In this document: piece after piece, positions 1 to 13,876 of the stretch | Layout: every line of letters begins with the position of its first letter | Numbering within the stretch: position 1 is the first letter of the stretch | From: Mytilus galloprovincialis | Taxonomy: Eukaryota > Mollusca > Bivalvia > Mytilida > Mytilidae | Length of the DNA: 64,000 bases | Assembly: GCF_965363235.1 (NCBI RefSeq) | Contig: NC_134839.1 | Location: 62,029,560 to 62,093,559 of the forward strand | Reading direction: 5' to 3' | Program-made: the position numbers and the translations under genes | Notes under the pieces: model-generated | Told to the model about the DNA's origin: nothing | What the model saw: the letters and a program-made list of their open reading frames with translations, nothing else | Databases searched by the model: none

Positions 1-1102
1 TGGCAAAAATGAAAGTAGGTTAGAGATTAGAGGGAGGCAGGACCTTTTTCGGGACGTCAGGGTCATGTGTTTTTAAGCCCAGGATTTGGGGATTGTTCCT
101 TGCGGGATTTGGGAATATATTTTTCGATTTCGGGATATAAATTTCTTTAAATTCTGCATCTTGGATTTCATGTTTTTAAGCCCGGGATTTCGGAATCAGG
201 ACCCCTCCGACCACCCTCAAATTGGCCTTAGTCAGTCTTAGATACATAATATCTTTACAAAAAAAAACCCTAGCAGTTTACAAGCTGTATATGCCCGCAA
301 TTTCGCGGTTGTGTTCTAGTTAGTATTTATAAGTGAAATACAATTACTCAAATTACATTGAATGTTCAAATTATTATAAGTCTATGTTAGATTAGAGTAA
401 AATATGTTTTTCAGTATCACAATGAATCATAGCTTTTAAAACAATACAAAAAGGAATTATGTCTTTTTGCTCAAAATATTATGTATAAGCATTCTTTTCA
501 TGACTCAGGATATTGCCAAAACTTTGAAACAGATCAATTTACACTGATTTTTAGAACTGGAAACTGAAAGCACATGCTTCAATAAAAAGATTGTTTAATA
601 TCATTGTGTATTTTTGCCTATGCATTGTTTCGCATTTACCTCTTTCTAGTCCACTTTGTAGTGCTATGATTACATGATTGTCAAATTAACTGAATGTAGT
701 TCAATCAGAAAAGATTTAACTTATTTGTGACAAATTATTTTCACATTATCTTTTCGACTCACAAAAGTCTTGAAAAATAATAACTTGTGAAATTGTAGGT
801 TAAAACCAATTATGATAACTTAGAATATAGACTATATTTGGGACCATAAAGGCCATTTATAATTTGTTTTATGAAATGCATCAAAAAACATATAAATCAT
901 AAATAATTATCATAACAGAGACACTACAATGCTACAGATTTACCAGGCGTTGGTTCACTTTGTTTGTAATTTATAATTATAAAAATTGATCATTAAGCTC
1001 AATTAAAGATACTATCTATCTTTTATATAGTTTCATGGAAATGGAGAATAAAACATGATGGATATTTGTATTAATTAGACAGCATCTGTTTATTACTTAC
1101 AG
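1..1102. other. intronic left flank, no gene seen
   Basis: This stretch lies upstream of the first visible contactin exon and is presumably intron of that gene. Positions about 40-200 hold a degenerate repeat built on a cgggattt motif, a low-complexity pattern. No coding exon of the missing N-terminal part of contactin could be recognised here. Confidence 0.5.
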
Positions 1103-1336
1103 CTGCAACTTACATGTGGCTAAGAGGAAGTCCACCAAGGGAGATAATTACTGAAACAACACCATATATCTTCATGTCTGCCAATGGTAGATTGTATTTC
1201 TCGGAGGTGACATTGATTGATACTTCAGACTATTACTGCCAGGTGTCATTGACCAGTTTGACGACCTCTTCTCTAGGAAACTCTCAAGCCCCTAGTAGAG
1301 TCAGCAGAGTTATCAAATTGGTTGTTATGCAAAAAG
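1103..1336 (+). CDS. CNTN: contactin exon: C-terminal half of Ig2
   Basis: Acceptor ttacttacAG at 1101-1102, donor GTAAAA after 1336. Enters with two bases of a codon and leaves with one. It encodes the core tryptophan (MWLRG) and the second Ig cysteine (SDYYCQV). The pattern WL..., then NGRLYFSEV, then the YxC motif matches the second Ig domain of vertebrate contactins. Confidence 0.88.
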
Positions 1337-4300
1337 GTAAAAATTAATTTCTTAGTTATGACTTCTGCTTTTAATTGTATAATCAAAATCTGGAAGACAA
1401 ATAAACAATTTTTAAAAAATGATAAATAACCTGGTATGTTTAACCCAGCCATATTTTTGCGCCTGTCCCAATTCAGGAGCCTCTGGCCTTTTGAGTCTTG
1501 TATTATTTTTAGCTCACCTGGCCCACAGGGCCAAGTGAGATTTTCTCATCAAATGGTGTCCGTAGTCCGTTGTTAACTTTTACAAAAATCTTCTCCTCTG
1601 AAACTACTGGGCCAAATTTAACCAAACTTGGCCAAAATCATCATTGGGGTATCTAGTTTAAAAAATGTGGCCGGGTCACGGCCAACCGACCAAGATGGCC
1701 GCCATGGCTAAAAATAGAACATAGGGGTAAAATGGAGGTTTTGGCTTATAACTCTGAAACCAAAACATTTAGAGCAAATCTGACATGGGGTAGAATTGTT
1801 TATAAAGTGCAGATCTATCTGCTCTGAAATTTTCAGATGAATCGGACAACCGGTTGTTGGGTTGTTGCCCTTAATTGGTAATTTTTAAAACAATTTTGTC
1901 GTTTTTGGTTATTATCTTGAATGCTATTATAGATAGAGATAAACTGTAAACAGCAATAATGTTCAGCAAAGTAAGATCTTCATATAAGTCAACATGACCA
2001 AAATGGTCAGTTGACCCCTTAAGGAGTTATTGCCCTTTATAGTCATTTTTTACCAATTTTTTTTTTTTAATTTTTGTAATCTTTTACAAAAATCTTCCTG
2101 AAACTACAGGGCCAGATTTAACCAAACTTAGCCACAATCATCATTGGGGTATCTAGTTTAAAAATGTGTGTGGTAACACAGCCAACCAACCAAGATGGCC
2201 ACCATGGCTAAAAATAGAACATAGGGGTAAAATGGAAACTCTGAAATCAAAGCATTTAGAGGAAATCTGACTAAGTTAAATTGTTTATCAGGTTAAGATC
2301 TATCTGCCCTCAAAATGTCAAGATGAATTGGACAACCAGTTGTTGGGTTAATGCCCCCCAATTGGTAATTTTTAAAAACAATTTGCCGTTTTTGGTTATT
2401 ATCTTGAATAATTTTATAGATAGAGATAAACTGTAAGCAGCAATAATGTTCAGCAAAGTAAGATCTACAAATAAGTCAACTTGCCAAAATGGTCAGTTGA
2501 CCCCTTAAGGAGTTATTGCCCTTTATAGTCAATTTTTCACAAGTTTCATTAATTTGGTAAATTTTTGTAAATTTTTACCAAATAATTTCCTCTGTTACTA
2601 AGTGCAAAGTTAATTATCAATTCAATTGTAAGTAGCAAGAACGTTCAGTAAAGTAAGAACTTCAAACACATCACCATCACCAAAACACAAATTTGTCATG
2701 AATCCATCTGTTTCCTTTGTTTAATATGCACATAGACCAAGGTTAGCGACACAGGCTCTTTAGAGCCTCTAGTTAATTTTAGTTTCTTGTGTACAAGTTG
2801 GAGTTTAGTATGGTGTTCATTATCACTGAACAATTATATATTTTTGTTTTGGGCCAGCTGAAGGACGCCTCTGGGTGTGGGAATTTCTTGCTGCATTGAA
2901 GACCTGTTGGTGGCCTTTTGCTTTTGTTTGTTCTATGGTCAGGTTGTTGTCTCTTTGACATATTCCCCATTTCCATTCTCAATTTTTTTGGTGTTCATTT
3001 TGTTACTGGTACTAATAACATGTATCATTGTTATTTGATCTTTCAGATTTAATGCCTCCTTCACAGTGGAGGGAGAATCAAATTCAACCTTTGTCCATCT
3101 GTATGTCCGTTCTTTAACTTTGCCTCAACTAAATGTTATAAAAATTATACACATTGCTAATTACCACCAAACACAGATACATTTCAAATGTAAGTGGTGT
3201 CACTTTGATTGTTATTAGAGTTAAGTCCCTTTATAAATGGAAAAATTTGCCATTTCTGTCTCAACTAAATTTTATCAAACTTATACACAATGCTTATTAT
3301 TACCCACCACAATCAAGATTGAATTTCTGAGGCATCACTTTAATGGATCTACAGTTATGATCCTTTGTAATAAGATTTGAATCATGTCCCTTTCAATGTT
3401 CTCAAGTTATGTCCCTTTTTTTTAAACAGATATATGCTAAATTTGATGTTTCCGCTCTATTTCATTAGTTTGCAGCAACCAAATGTTATAAAATAATTTC
3501 ACAAAGCTTATTATTTTCAAACACAGATTGAATTTGGGTGGCATCACTTTCTCTGTTCTGTAGTTATGTTCCTTGGTTAATTATTTTTTGTATTCTTCAT
3601 TCAAGTCTGCCATGTTGCTTGAAATGAACAAATCAATTTTAAAGGAGCTTAACACTGACTGAATTATTGATTAAGATTCTTACATTAATGATTAAAGATT
3701 TTCCTATAGATCCTGTTTGTCTTATTGTGTTGCATTATATGTAGGTTTGGCATATTTATAGGCAATAATTCACTCTATTTTTAAGCTCCTATGACCAACT
3801 GGGGACCACAAATAATGGATGATTTTATATATGTGTCACCAGAACGTCCATTGAAAGGATTCAATGTCAGGATGGAATGTTTTGCTTATGGATCGTAAGT
3901 ATGATTATACTCCTATCCAAAAGGAGGAAGGTATACTAGTAAATGTCTGTCCAAGTTTCAAAACACTTTGAATATTCAGAGCTGTTCAATATTTGTCATT
4001 TAAAAAATCCAGTGTATGCCAGAGACTGCAGACCACATGTCAACTTCATTGTAAATGTTCTATGGTCTTTGGTTCTTTAATACAGACTGTACATACATGT
4101 GTTACACTGTATGTTTGATTTTCTAAACCAAGATCATTCAGGACAGTTTGATACAGCCTTTCAAAAAGTATTTTTGTATTTGACATATTGCCTGAGACAC
4201 AATATATTGTAAAAAACATAATATCATACAGTTTAAATAGAAATATACTGAAACTCAACAAAACTTATAGCAAACTTTACAAAACTTTACAAACATTTAC

Positions 4301-7300
4301 TAAAACATTATCTTTAATTTTGTTGCGAATGTTGTGAATTATTTAAGAACCTTGATTTATAAAAACTTTACAAACATTTACTAAAACATTTATATCTTTA
4401 ATTTTATGTATGTTTCAGGGCTGTGAATTATTTAGGAACCTGGAGATATCAATGGGCAAGACCTGGAGGCAAAATACCTGCAAATGCTAGATTTAGTGAC
4501 TTTAATCGTGTCATGACAATTGAGAATTCTCAACCAGAAGATGAAGGAAATTATTTGTGTATGGTGTCCAGAGGCACAACAGCCAGTGATGAAAGAAACT
4601 TGTATCTTCGTCTTTATGGTATATTTTATTTCTTGTTTTAGGTCATTGCAAACTAAATAATACTTTTTTTTAACTGGAACAAAAAATTAGAGAAAACTGA
4701 TACTGTTTGTTTTTCAAACAGATATTTGATTATTTAAACAAATAGTATTTTGCTTTAATGGATAATTAGTAAAATAAAGCTTTCCTAAATCTTTGATGTA
4801 GAGGTTCTAGAACAAAGTTGCATTAGATTATGTGGCTTAGTCCAATCAGGAAATGAATTTTTTAAGCACAAATTAATAAAACTTCAAAGGGATGCCAATT
4901 ATGAGAAAATTTTATAGAGAATGGAATTTTATTCATGTACTATCAATTCAAAAATAGTGACCAGGATAGTTTCTGCAAAAAAATAAAAAATGCATTTTAG
5001 ATATACACCTTATCGCTATTTGTCAGCCATTACTGGACATCACACAGGTTCCCGTAAAATGTTGACGTCTTAATATAAAATATCTGATGCCACAATGGAA
5101 AAGTGATTGTTGTATGACGTCAATAGTTCAAGCTGGACAGATTCTCAGGTCAGCCGGGAATGGCGATAAGGTGTATTGATAGCATTTTTTATAGGCAGAA
5201 TTTCCTGAAATCACCATAATAAATGTACCATCTTTATCTATAATTTAACAATCTCAAAATCAAAGTAAATTTCTGGATTTACAGTAGTTTTAATAGTTTT
5301 AATATTTTTTTTAGCTGTGCCTTATTACTTAGTTCCATTACGAGCTCAACATGTAGATCTCGGCAGTGACTTGACATGGACATGTGAAGCATCAGGATAT
5401 CCTTATCCTACTTACAGTTGGTACAAAGACGGAAAAATGATACAGAATATTCCAGGGGAAATAACTGTTGCTGGAAATGCCTTAACAATTTTGAACTTAC
5501 AACAAAAACATAACGGAATGTATCAGTGTGCTGCAGAAAACTACCTTGGAACTAGTATGAGTGAAGCACAACTTAGAGTCTTAGGTGAGTGAAATAAAAA
5601 GTTTGTTTTCTAATGTTGAATTTTACGATAAGAAAGTCAACAACACCCATCAATCACCACATTGGAAGATTTATTATTGTTTTGTTGTCTTTATTATTGT
5701 TTAATTTACTTATCTAGTGAAAGACAACTGTGAATACCTTTCAGTATCCACCCATTGTTCCATTGTTACCCAATGGCACAATTACTACTCCAGGTATTGG
5801 TTCACAATATATAAATACTTGTTGAATTATATTTAGAATCTTTTTTTTTTTATAAGTCCCCTACCAAGGAAGTCGAAGGGGATGTTAGGTTTGCACTCTA
5901 TTTGTCTGTCTGTCTGTCAGTATGCCTTTTGAAGCCTCTAGTAATTATAACATGTATTTTCTTTACAATGTTTATATACTATTTTCAGCTTTTGAGCCAA
6001 CATTCAACAAGAAACCTTTACCTGCAGAAATGTATGGAGCCGTAAATGGAAACATTACAATTGAGTGTCGTCCTGAGGCAGCTCCTGCACCAACCATTGA
6101 GTGGTATATAGGTGGTAGTCTAATATCATCTACTGACAAATTTAAACGGGAGCTGAATGGAGATTTAGTTATAACTGGTCTTAATATGGCCGATGCAGGA
6201 GTCTATAGGTGTAAAGCTACAAATGATTTAGGATCAACCGAAAGTGCAGGAAGACTCTTTGTTAAAGGTTTGTCTTTTATAATGCATGTATACAAGTACA
6301 TACACATTGAAATTATTATCATTGTCATAAATTGGTCTATTAATTATTTAGTGCTAAGAAATATTTTATTTCTGGTAAAAGGGGTGTCTTCTAACGAATA
6401 CTTTCTTCCAACTTTTTCTCAGAAACAACCAAACAGAATGACTTCAAATTTGGTTTGAGATTTGACAGTTGTGAGTTTTAACATGTAAGCACTATTCAAG
6501 TCTCTCAGATAACTTATTCCAGTTAGCACATGAATTTTTCAATGCATTGAATGAATTTGAAATTTCTAATCAACATACATTTTTCCCAATGAAATAGTAT
6601 TGGGTGTGTGAGTGTGTTTTTACAACATATCAGTGTTTACAATACAAAATATCAGCTGTTCTACAATTTGTGTTTTTTTGTAGGTCAAGTTGTTATTAGT
6701 GTACCACCAACTGTAAATGATAAGGCTGTGCAGAATGAAACCAAATTTATACGATGTGAGGCATCTTATGATCAAGAACTTGATCTTGTTTATGTGTGGA
6801 ATTTAAATGGTCATCGGATTAATATCACAAAAGATTTCCATTATGAACAGGTAACTTATAATACTCATAATTTATTATTTTTTTTCACAAGTTAATATCT
6901 ATTAGAAGTAATCTGCATAAAAGCCTTCAGGTAATACTGTGTACATAATAATTTACCCTGTATTGAAAGCCTTCAGGTAATACTGTGTACATAATAATTT
7001 ACCCTGTATTGAAAGCCTTCAGGTAATACTGTGTACCTAATAATTTACCCTGTATTGAAAGCCTTCAGGTAATACTGTGTACCTAATAATTTACCCTGTA
7101 TTGAAAGCCTTCAGGTAATACTGTGTACATAATAATTTACCCTGTATTGAAAGCCTTCAGGTAATACTGTGTACCTAATAATTTACCCTGTATTGAAAAC
7201 CTTCAGGTAATACTGTGTACCTAATAATTTACCCTGTATTGAAAGCCTTCAGGTAATACTGTGTACCTAATAATTTACCCTGTATTGAAAGCCTTCAGGT

Positions 7301-10300
7301 AATACTGTGTACATAATAATTTACTCTGTATTGAAAAGAAAAAACACAAGGAGTCTAAACATCTGACAAAAACTCCTAAACCTCACCTAAGTACATTCTA
7401 AAGCTGTTAGTTAGAATTGTTACCACTTATAGAATGATATTTTCAGATTATAAGATCTGGTTATACAGGACTGATGATTAAACTGATTGATTTCAAACAT
7501 GGAGGAACATATGAATGTATTGCCAAAACTCCTGTCAATGAAGCAAGAGCATCAGGATTTCTCAAGATTTTAGGTATGAATTATAGCAACCCTAAATTAT
7601 GGCAAAGTTATTGCCAAAAGAGAGCAAACATTAATAGAAAAATGAATTTCAAATATTTTAAAGAACTATGGCTTTATTTATTGGGAGTCATTTTTGTGGA
7701 ATTTATGGGAATTGAAGAACCATGTATTTTAAGTGCTCAGTCAAATACATATTTTATATTAAATAACCTGACGTAAAACCAAATGAAGAAATCAAGTTTC
7801 CACTTATAAATATAATATTTTCTCGATGCACGCAAGATGATAATATTTTCTCAATGCACGCAAGATGATATTATTTTCTCAATGCACGCAAGATGATCAA
7901 TAAATCCTTGATATGAATTCTGAAGTTTCATCTTGGAAAAAGAGAAACCAGAATTTAAATCAATCAAATCTTCATAGATACCACATCATAATTTGTATAT
8001 GTTCATTACGGACTGTTCTTTACAGATAAGGAGCTAATAGAGATTTAATATTTTTTTTTATAGAAATGAGATGAGTTTAAACAATATTTTATTCAAATAA
8101 ATTGAATTGGATTGGGCAACAGGCATAGCCTATGTAAGCCCTCTCCACAAAACAAGGTACAATATATTGCATTCAAACAAAGCAACACATACACAAACAT
8201 AATGACAAAACAGAATTAATTTTTCAAAAATACCTCTTAGCTGACTGGAATGATGCTTCAAATAGTTAACTCAGATCAACAGTATGACTATTTTAAAATG
8301 CTTCAAATGTTAACTCAGAAAAATAAGAAAAAATAAATTATGAAAAAAGTTTTAATTGTCTAGGTAATAAACTCCAACATTGATTTAGAGGTCTCAATCA
8401 GCTATTTAAGATAATAAATTTAATAACTCATTTTTAAAACAACATGTTTGATATCATGTATTTATTTTTACTAAATTATTGCACCTCAAGAAAAACAACA
8501 GGGAGTAATAACCATATTAATACATTATAGAATTATAATAATATAAAAAGAATTTAGAATGTTAATAAGAAGAAGAAAAAAAGAAAAAATAGATTTAAGA
8601 AATTAAAGAAATACAAATTGAATATATGAATGATATAGAAATAAAGGTGCATTTATTAATTTTTAACTTTAATAGTATTAATTTCAATGTACTGTCGTTT
8701 GATAGAAATGAGACTGTTATGGATAAAAAGGTTTGAGGGGATTGTTTTACAAATTAATAAGTTGAATATAGATTGATAAAAAATATATTATGTTAGGTCC
8801 TCCATCAGAGCCTGCTGGTGTGAAAGCTGATTCAACTATGACCACTAGTTTGAGGATAAACTGGTTCCCTGGTAGAACAAATGGGTTACCAGTAGATTAT
8901 TATACAATACAATCTCGTGTTGAAGGAGAAGAAGGTGTGATGACAAATTGGGAGTATATAAACAATGATGATGGCGGGAGTAAGTTTATTAAGCCCTGTA
9001 GTTTCATATTTTCATACCTTAGATATCATATGATTATGTGAATCAAATTTATTTAAAAAATCATAATGTTTACATCAAACAAAGGACAAGATTCTCTTTT
9101 GCCAAAATAACAACTTGATTCCTAAATAGAATAGACCACTTTTGAGTTTGTCTGTCACCTGAAAAAATCGTCAATTATGCAAGCCTTTATGATGTCATTT
9201 ACCAGATAGAGGGGATCGCATGTATCCCTGCACTATAAATGTTCATCAAGCGCCTTAGTGATTGTCATTGTGCAGGATAAACAAGAATAACATTTGTTCT
9301 GTAGGTACTTAATCACAATTCCCTAATGACAGCAGTGCCGATAGACAATTACGGGAATTCAATTTGCCGAATAATTCGTGCTATATACCTTTATAGTATT
9401 CCAACCACTCGCTCAACTTTGGAACTGAAGTCCCCTAAACACACAAATGATGTTCACTTAAACCAAACTTTTTGACGGGAAATGCATTGAACTCGAAAGT
9501 TGTCTATTATTTCAAAAGCTTTCAGGCTTAGTGAAAAAACGACTTTTAGTTTCTCAGTTAAACGTTACTATGATTAGTTTTGATTTGACAGCAAAATATT
9601 GTATTTAACATGCTTTGTCTTGTTATATTTTAGGGGTTTTTGAAAGGGATGTGATGCCTTTAGGTGAAGCTCGATCAGACAGGAGAAGTTACCTCGTAAA
9701 AAATCTAAAACCAGGCAATGTATACCAGTTCAGGGTGGCAGCTAAAAATGGGTATGCCGGCATAAGTCCTCAAAGTTATCCATCAGGTAAATACAGATTC
9801 TATTATTTTTAGGGGCCCTTTATAGCTTGCTGTTCAGTGTGAGCTCTGTGTTGAAGGCCATAATTTGACCTACATGTATAATTGTTTAATATTTACACAT
9901 TGTGACTTGAATTGGAAAATGTCTCATTGGCACTCATACCACATCTTATTTATAGTCAAATGATTTCCAGTTAGTTGAACTGATTAGATATTTAGTTTTG
10001 TAAATCAGTTTATTCAGGCTGTGTTCATATTAAGTTTTATTTTGTGACTTTGAAGAAAGTGCCAAAAGTAAAACATGTTAAGTAAATTTCCATTATTTAA
10101 GAAATTTCCATAAAATGATTATTAAAATACAGGATTGAAACTATGAGCCAAAGTTGAACACGATAATGTTTTTTTGGTAAAAAAAAAAGACGAAATGTCC
10201 CTATTTTCAGTATTAACCCTTTCACCGATTGCTGCCCAGACTGAAGCTACTCTGAGACGATGGCTTCCCTGGCTACTATTACTTAAGTGGGAGATCTTCA

Positions 10301-13300
10301 TAATAAATGTCAATAAAAACTTGTTTGTAGTTATTTGTGTATTTATTTCATTCACTAACACTATGTTCACAGTTTTGGTCATGTTTTGATAATTTTTTCT
10401 TCATAAAATATTCAAATTTTCAAATTTTCGGCATTATCTAGGTGAAGTTCTCAAAATTCTGCTCTTTGACCCCAAATCGTAATTTTTTAACCCAAACGGC
10501 AAAATTTTGAAAAATTTTACAAGGCTGTACAAATTCCTCACACTGAACGATATCCATTCCAACTGTTTTGTACATAAAACTACATTTTATGTCAAAAAAG
10601 TACACTAGTTTGGCTTCAATTCTTCCATATTCTTTCAAAAAAAATGTTCCCTCATTTCAAATTCTCATAAATTCCGTAAATTTCCTCTGATTTTGACAAG
10701 GTTTTCAACAAATGGAAACGCCATGTTTACACTTTCATCAGGGTATTCATCAAAGAAAGATAACTCATGTTTGCACTGTTTTGAGCAGGAAATATAAAAG
10801 AGGTGTTCGGATTTCGGTAAAACGGGACTCGTCGTCAGCTGTCTGAAGCGTGAATCCCGGTAAACCGGGACTCTTCGGCGAAAGGGTTAAGATGTTGCAT
10901 TTAACAATTTGACAGTGTGCTGTTGTAAACCTATTTAATTTATTCTGATATTTCAGCATTAACAAAGACATTGGAAGCTCCCCCCATTGCAATGCCATCT
11001 TTGATCTATGGTGGAAATGGTAGTGTTGGAGACCTTCATATTATATGGAATGTAAGTTTTAACAAAACCTTTTTTTCGAATGTTAATTGAATACAGGTTT
11101 CTGTAATCTACTGTAAATTCAGAAATTATCGCATGTTTTTATTATTTTAGACTAAAATGCGATTAAATTTTGCAATATTCGGGAGAAAAATCCACAATTG
11201 CAGCAGACATTAAAAAATTAATACAATAACAGACATACAGTCATATATAATGTTTATACTGAAATAAACAGGTTAAATATGAATTAATGGTCGTCAATTT
11301 AATCTTGGTTTTATGAAGTTTAAAACATAATTTGCCTTTTATGAGAATTATTTTTATGAACATCCATGTAAGAATGGCTGAAAGTGAAAGAAAACACCAT
11401 CATTAGTTTGCATAAGGTAATGTTCCTCAGATACAATATACGATTTGTCAAGACCATCAATGCTTTTACCTTGTTTCTATACTTATAAATAATAAAGTGC
11501 CATTACATCAAAATTGTTTTCTATCAAAGAAGTATTTACTAATACCTGCAATTCTTTTGAATTACTAACTACATAGCAATACTTCAATATGTTCATAGAA
11601 TTTGTGATTTCGGCTTCTCTTTTAGGGACTTTTCATTATTTATCTGGGAGGGGGGGCTGGTGAAAATACAAGGGGATCAAGTTTTTTTCCTGAATGTGGA
11701 AGAGGGGGGTTTAAATTTTATTGTAAATTCAAAGTGGGGGGATCAATATTTTTTGCACAAAGAAATGAGTAGTTCGAACATCACTAATCATGGTACCTTT
11801 TTTAATTCATTATAAGATCCCTACTCTCATTTCCTCAAAATCTGTATTTTTTAGGCTGACAATTCAAAATTTTGGGGTTTCTATCCTACATTTATGAATG
11901 ATATGTGTCAATAACTAAGCAAGTATGCAAGAATGAAAGAAAAAAAGAAAGAACAATCCATATAAACATTTACCCATTCAATGGAGGTTTCAATAAGGCC
12001 TACTGTAAAACAAAAGTTTTACGCAGCGTCCAAGTGAGGAACATATACTGCGGTTAATAGATATCCCACTTAGTAAATAATTTGTTGTTGCTGTATCAAA
12101 AACTTTTTACAGAACTACTTAGGAACAAGTTTTCTTTAATAGCTCAATATAGGAAATTAGAAAAAAAGTTTGAAAAAGCCTCCCAAAGCACTGGCTGGTG
12201 CCTACCTTTTAATATTCATGGAAGGGCCCATATTTCAAGGTAGTTTTCCCTCAAATATTTTTTTGGACTCGATCCACTGAGAACATTTCATGCTTGCATT
12301 ATATCTGTGATATAACAAGAATTTTGCATGTTAAAATTTTGACATGTTTAATAGAGGGGGGATCACATTTTTGTTAATGTTTCTGTGGGGGGGGGGGGGT
12401 CAAATAAAAATAGTGAAATATTATGAGGGGATCAAGAAAATTTTATATGTATGAATTCAAAATGACCAGCCCCCCCCTTCCCAGGTAAATAATGATAAGT
12501 CCCTTAGCTGAATTTGTTCATTGTTGAAGGCAGTAGGGTGACCTATAGTTGTTAATGTCTGTGCCATACTGTCTCTTGTGAAGAGTTGTCTCATTGCCAA
12601 TCATACCACATTTTTTTTTATATATCTGCCAAAGGGTAAAGTGTTTTTCCTCTAAACCCATACTGATTATAAGAACACATTCTCTCTTTAGATTTTTTTT
12701 GGAACAATATAGAGTACTGTGAGTAGAAGTTGATTTGTCCCAGCAGTGAGATAATCAAATTGAAAGACTTATAAGTTGATTGTCAATAGGATTGATGTCA
12801 AAAAGTAAATGAATTTATTGAATGGTTTATAAGCTAATTGCGACAGGTGCATTTACGTCCAATACTGATTATGATTGCTACTTTTTCTGTGGCAGGTTGG
12901 TGGTTCTGTCCTGGTACACTTGTTTCCTCCACTAATAAATACTGGCCACCGCAAATATTTCTAAGAGTTCCTAAAGCAGCTTGTAATTTTACTGAATGTG
13001 TATAACCATTATTTAGGAAATGCCATATGAAGACAGAGGTCATCAGAGTGGTGGATATATGGTTTACTGGAGAAAACATGAAGAGGGTAATGATGATAGA
13101 TTATGGAATAAGGTAAGTCAAACTAGTTCAAAAAACAGTCAGACTAGTTCTAAACTAGTTATAAATATACAGTCAAACTAGTTAAAAATACAGTCAAAAA
13201 AGTTCTAAATATACAGTCTAACTAGTTCTAATCACACAGTCAAACTAGTTCTAGATAAACAGTCAAACTAGATCTAAATATGCACTCATCATGCTTCAAA

Positions 13301-13841
13301 TGTAAATAATTTATTTCTAATTCGTGCCGCTCATCAAATGTTATTTCATCACTTTGCACAGGTTAATCATCTAGTGCTAGTGGTAACCAAAGTTAAAATT
13401 GTTTGGTCTTTTCACTTTAAGTAAAACTTGATAGTTAATATCATTATCAAAATGCTATCCAAAAGCTCTAAAAGAAAATTTGGATGTGCCTTGTGTTAGT
13501 GGTGTTTTTTAAAACATTTAAGTATTTGTATTTAAATACTATACTAAAATAGAAGTCAATTTCTAGATGAATTATATTGAAAACTCACCATACTATTCTC
13601 TCTCACTCTATTTCTATCTCTCTCTCTCCGGTGTTCAAACTGCTTTACTCCTTATCTTATATTTGTATATTTAAAAAAAAATAAAAAAATTGCTTCCTAA
13701 TAGAAAGATGTATTGATTAGATAATATCTATAGATTTATATATTATATATTGCTATTATATTTGTGTATATTATGTTGTAAATTGGAAGTTATAAATAAT
13801 AAAAATTAAAAAAAAATATTTGGATTAAAACATACACTGGG

Positions 13842-13876
<35 letters not shown>

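Noticed and set aside
6923..7336. Nine evenly spaced repeats that could suggest a CRISPR array
   Set aside because: The 46-bp units adjoin with no unique spacers and sit in an animal gene intron; it is a minisatellite.
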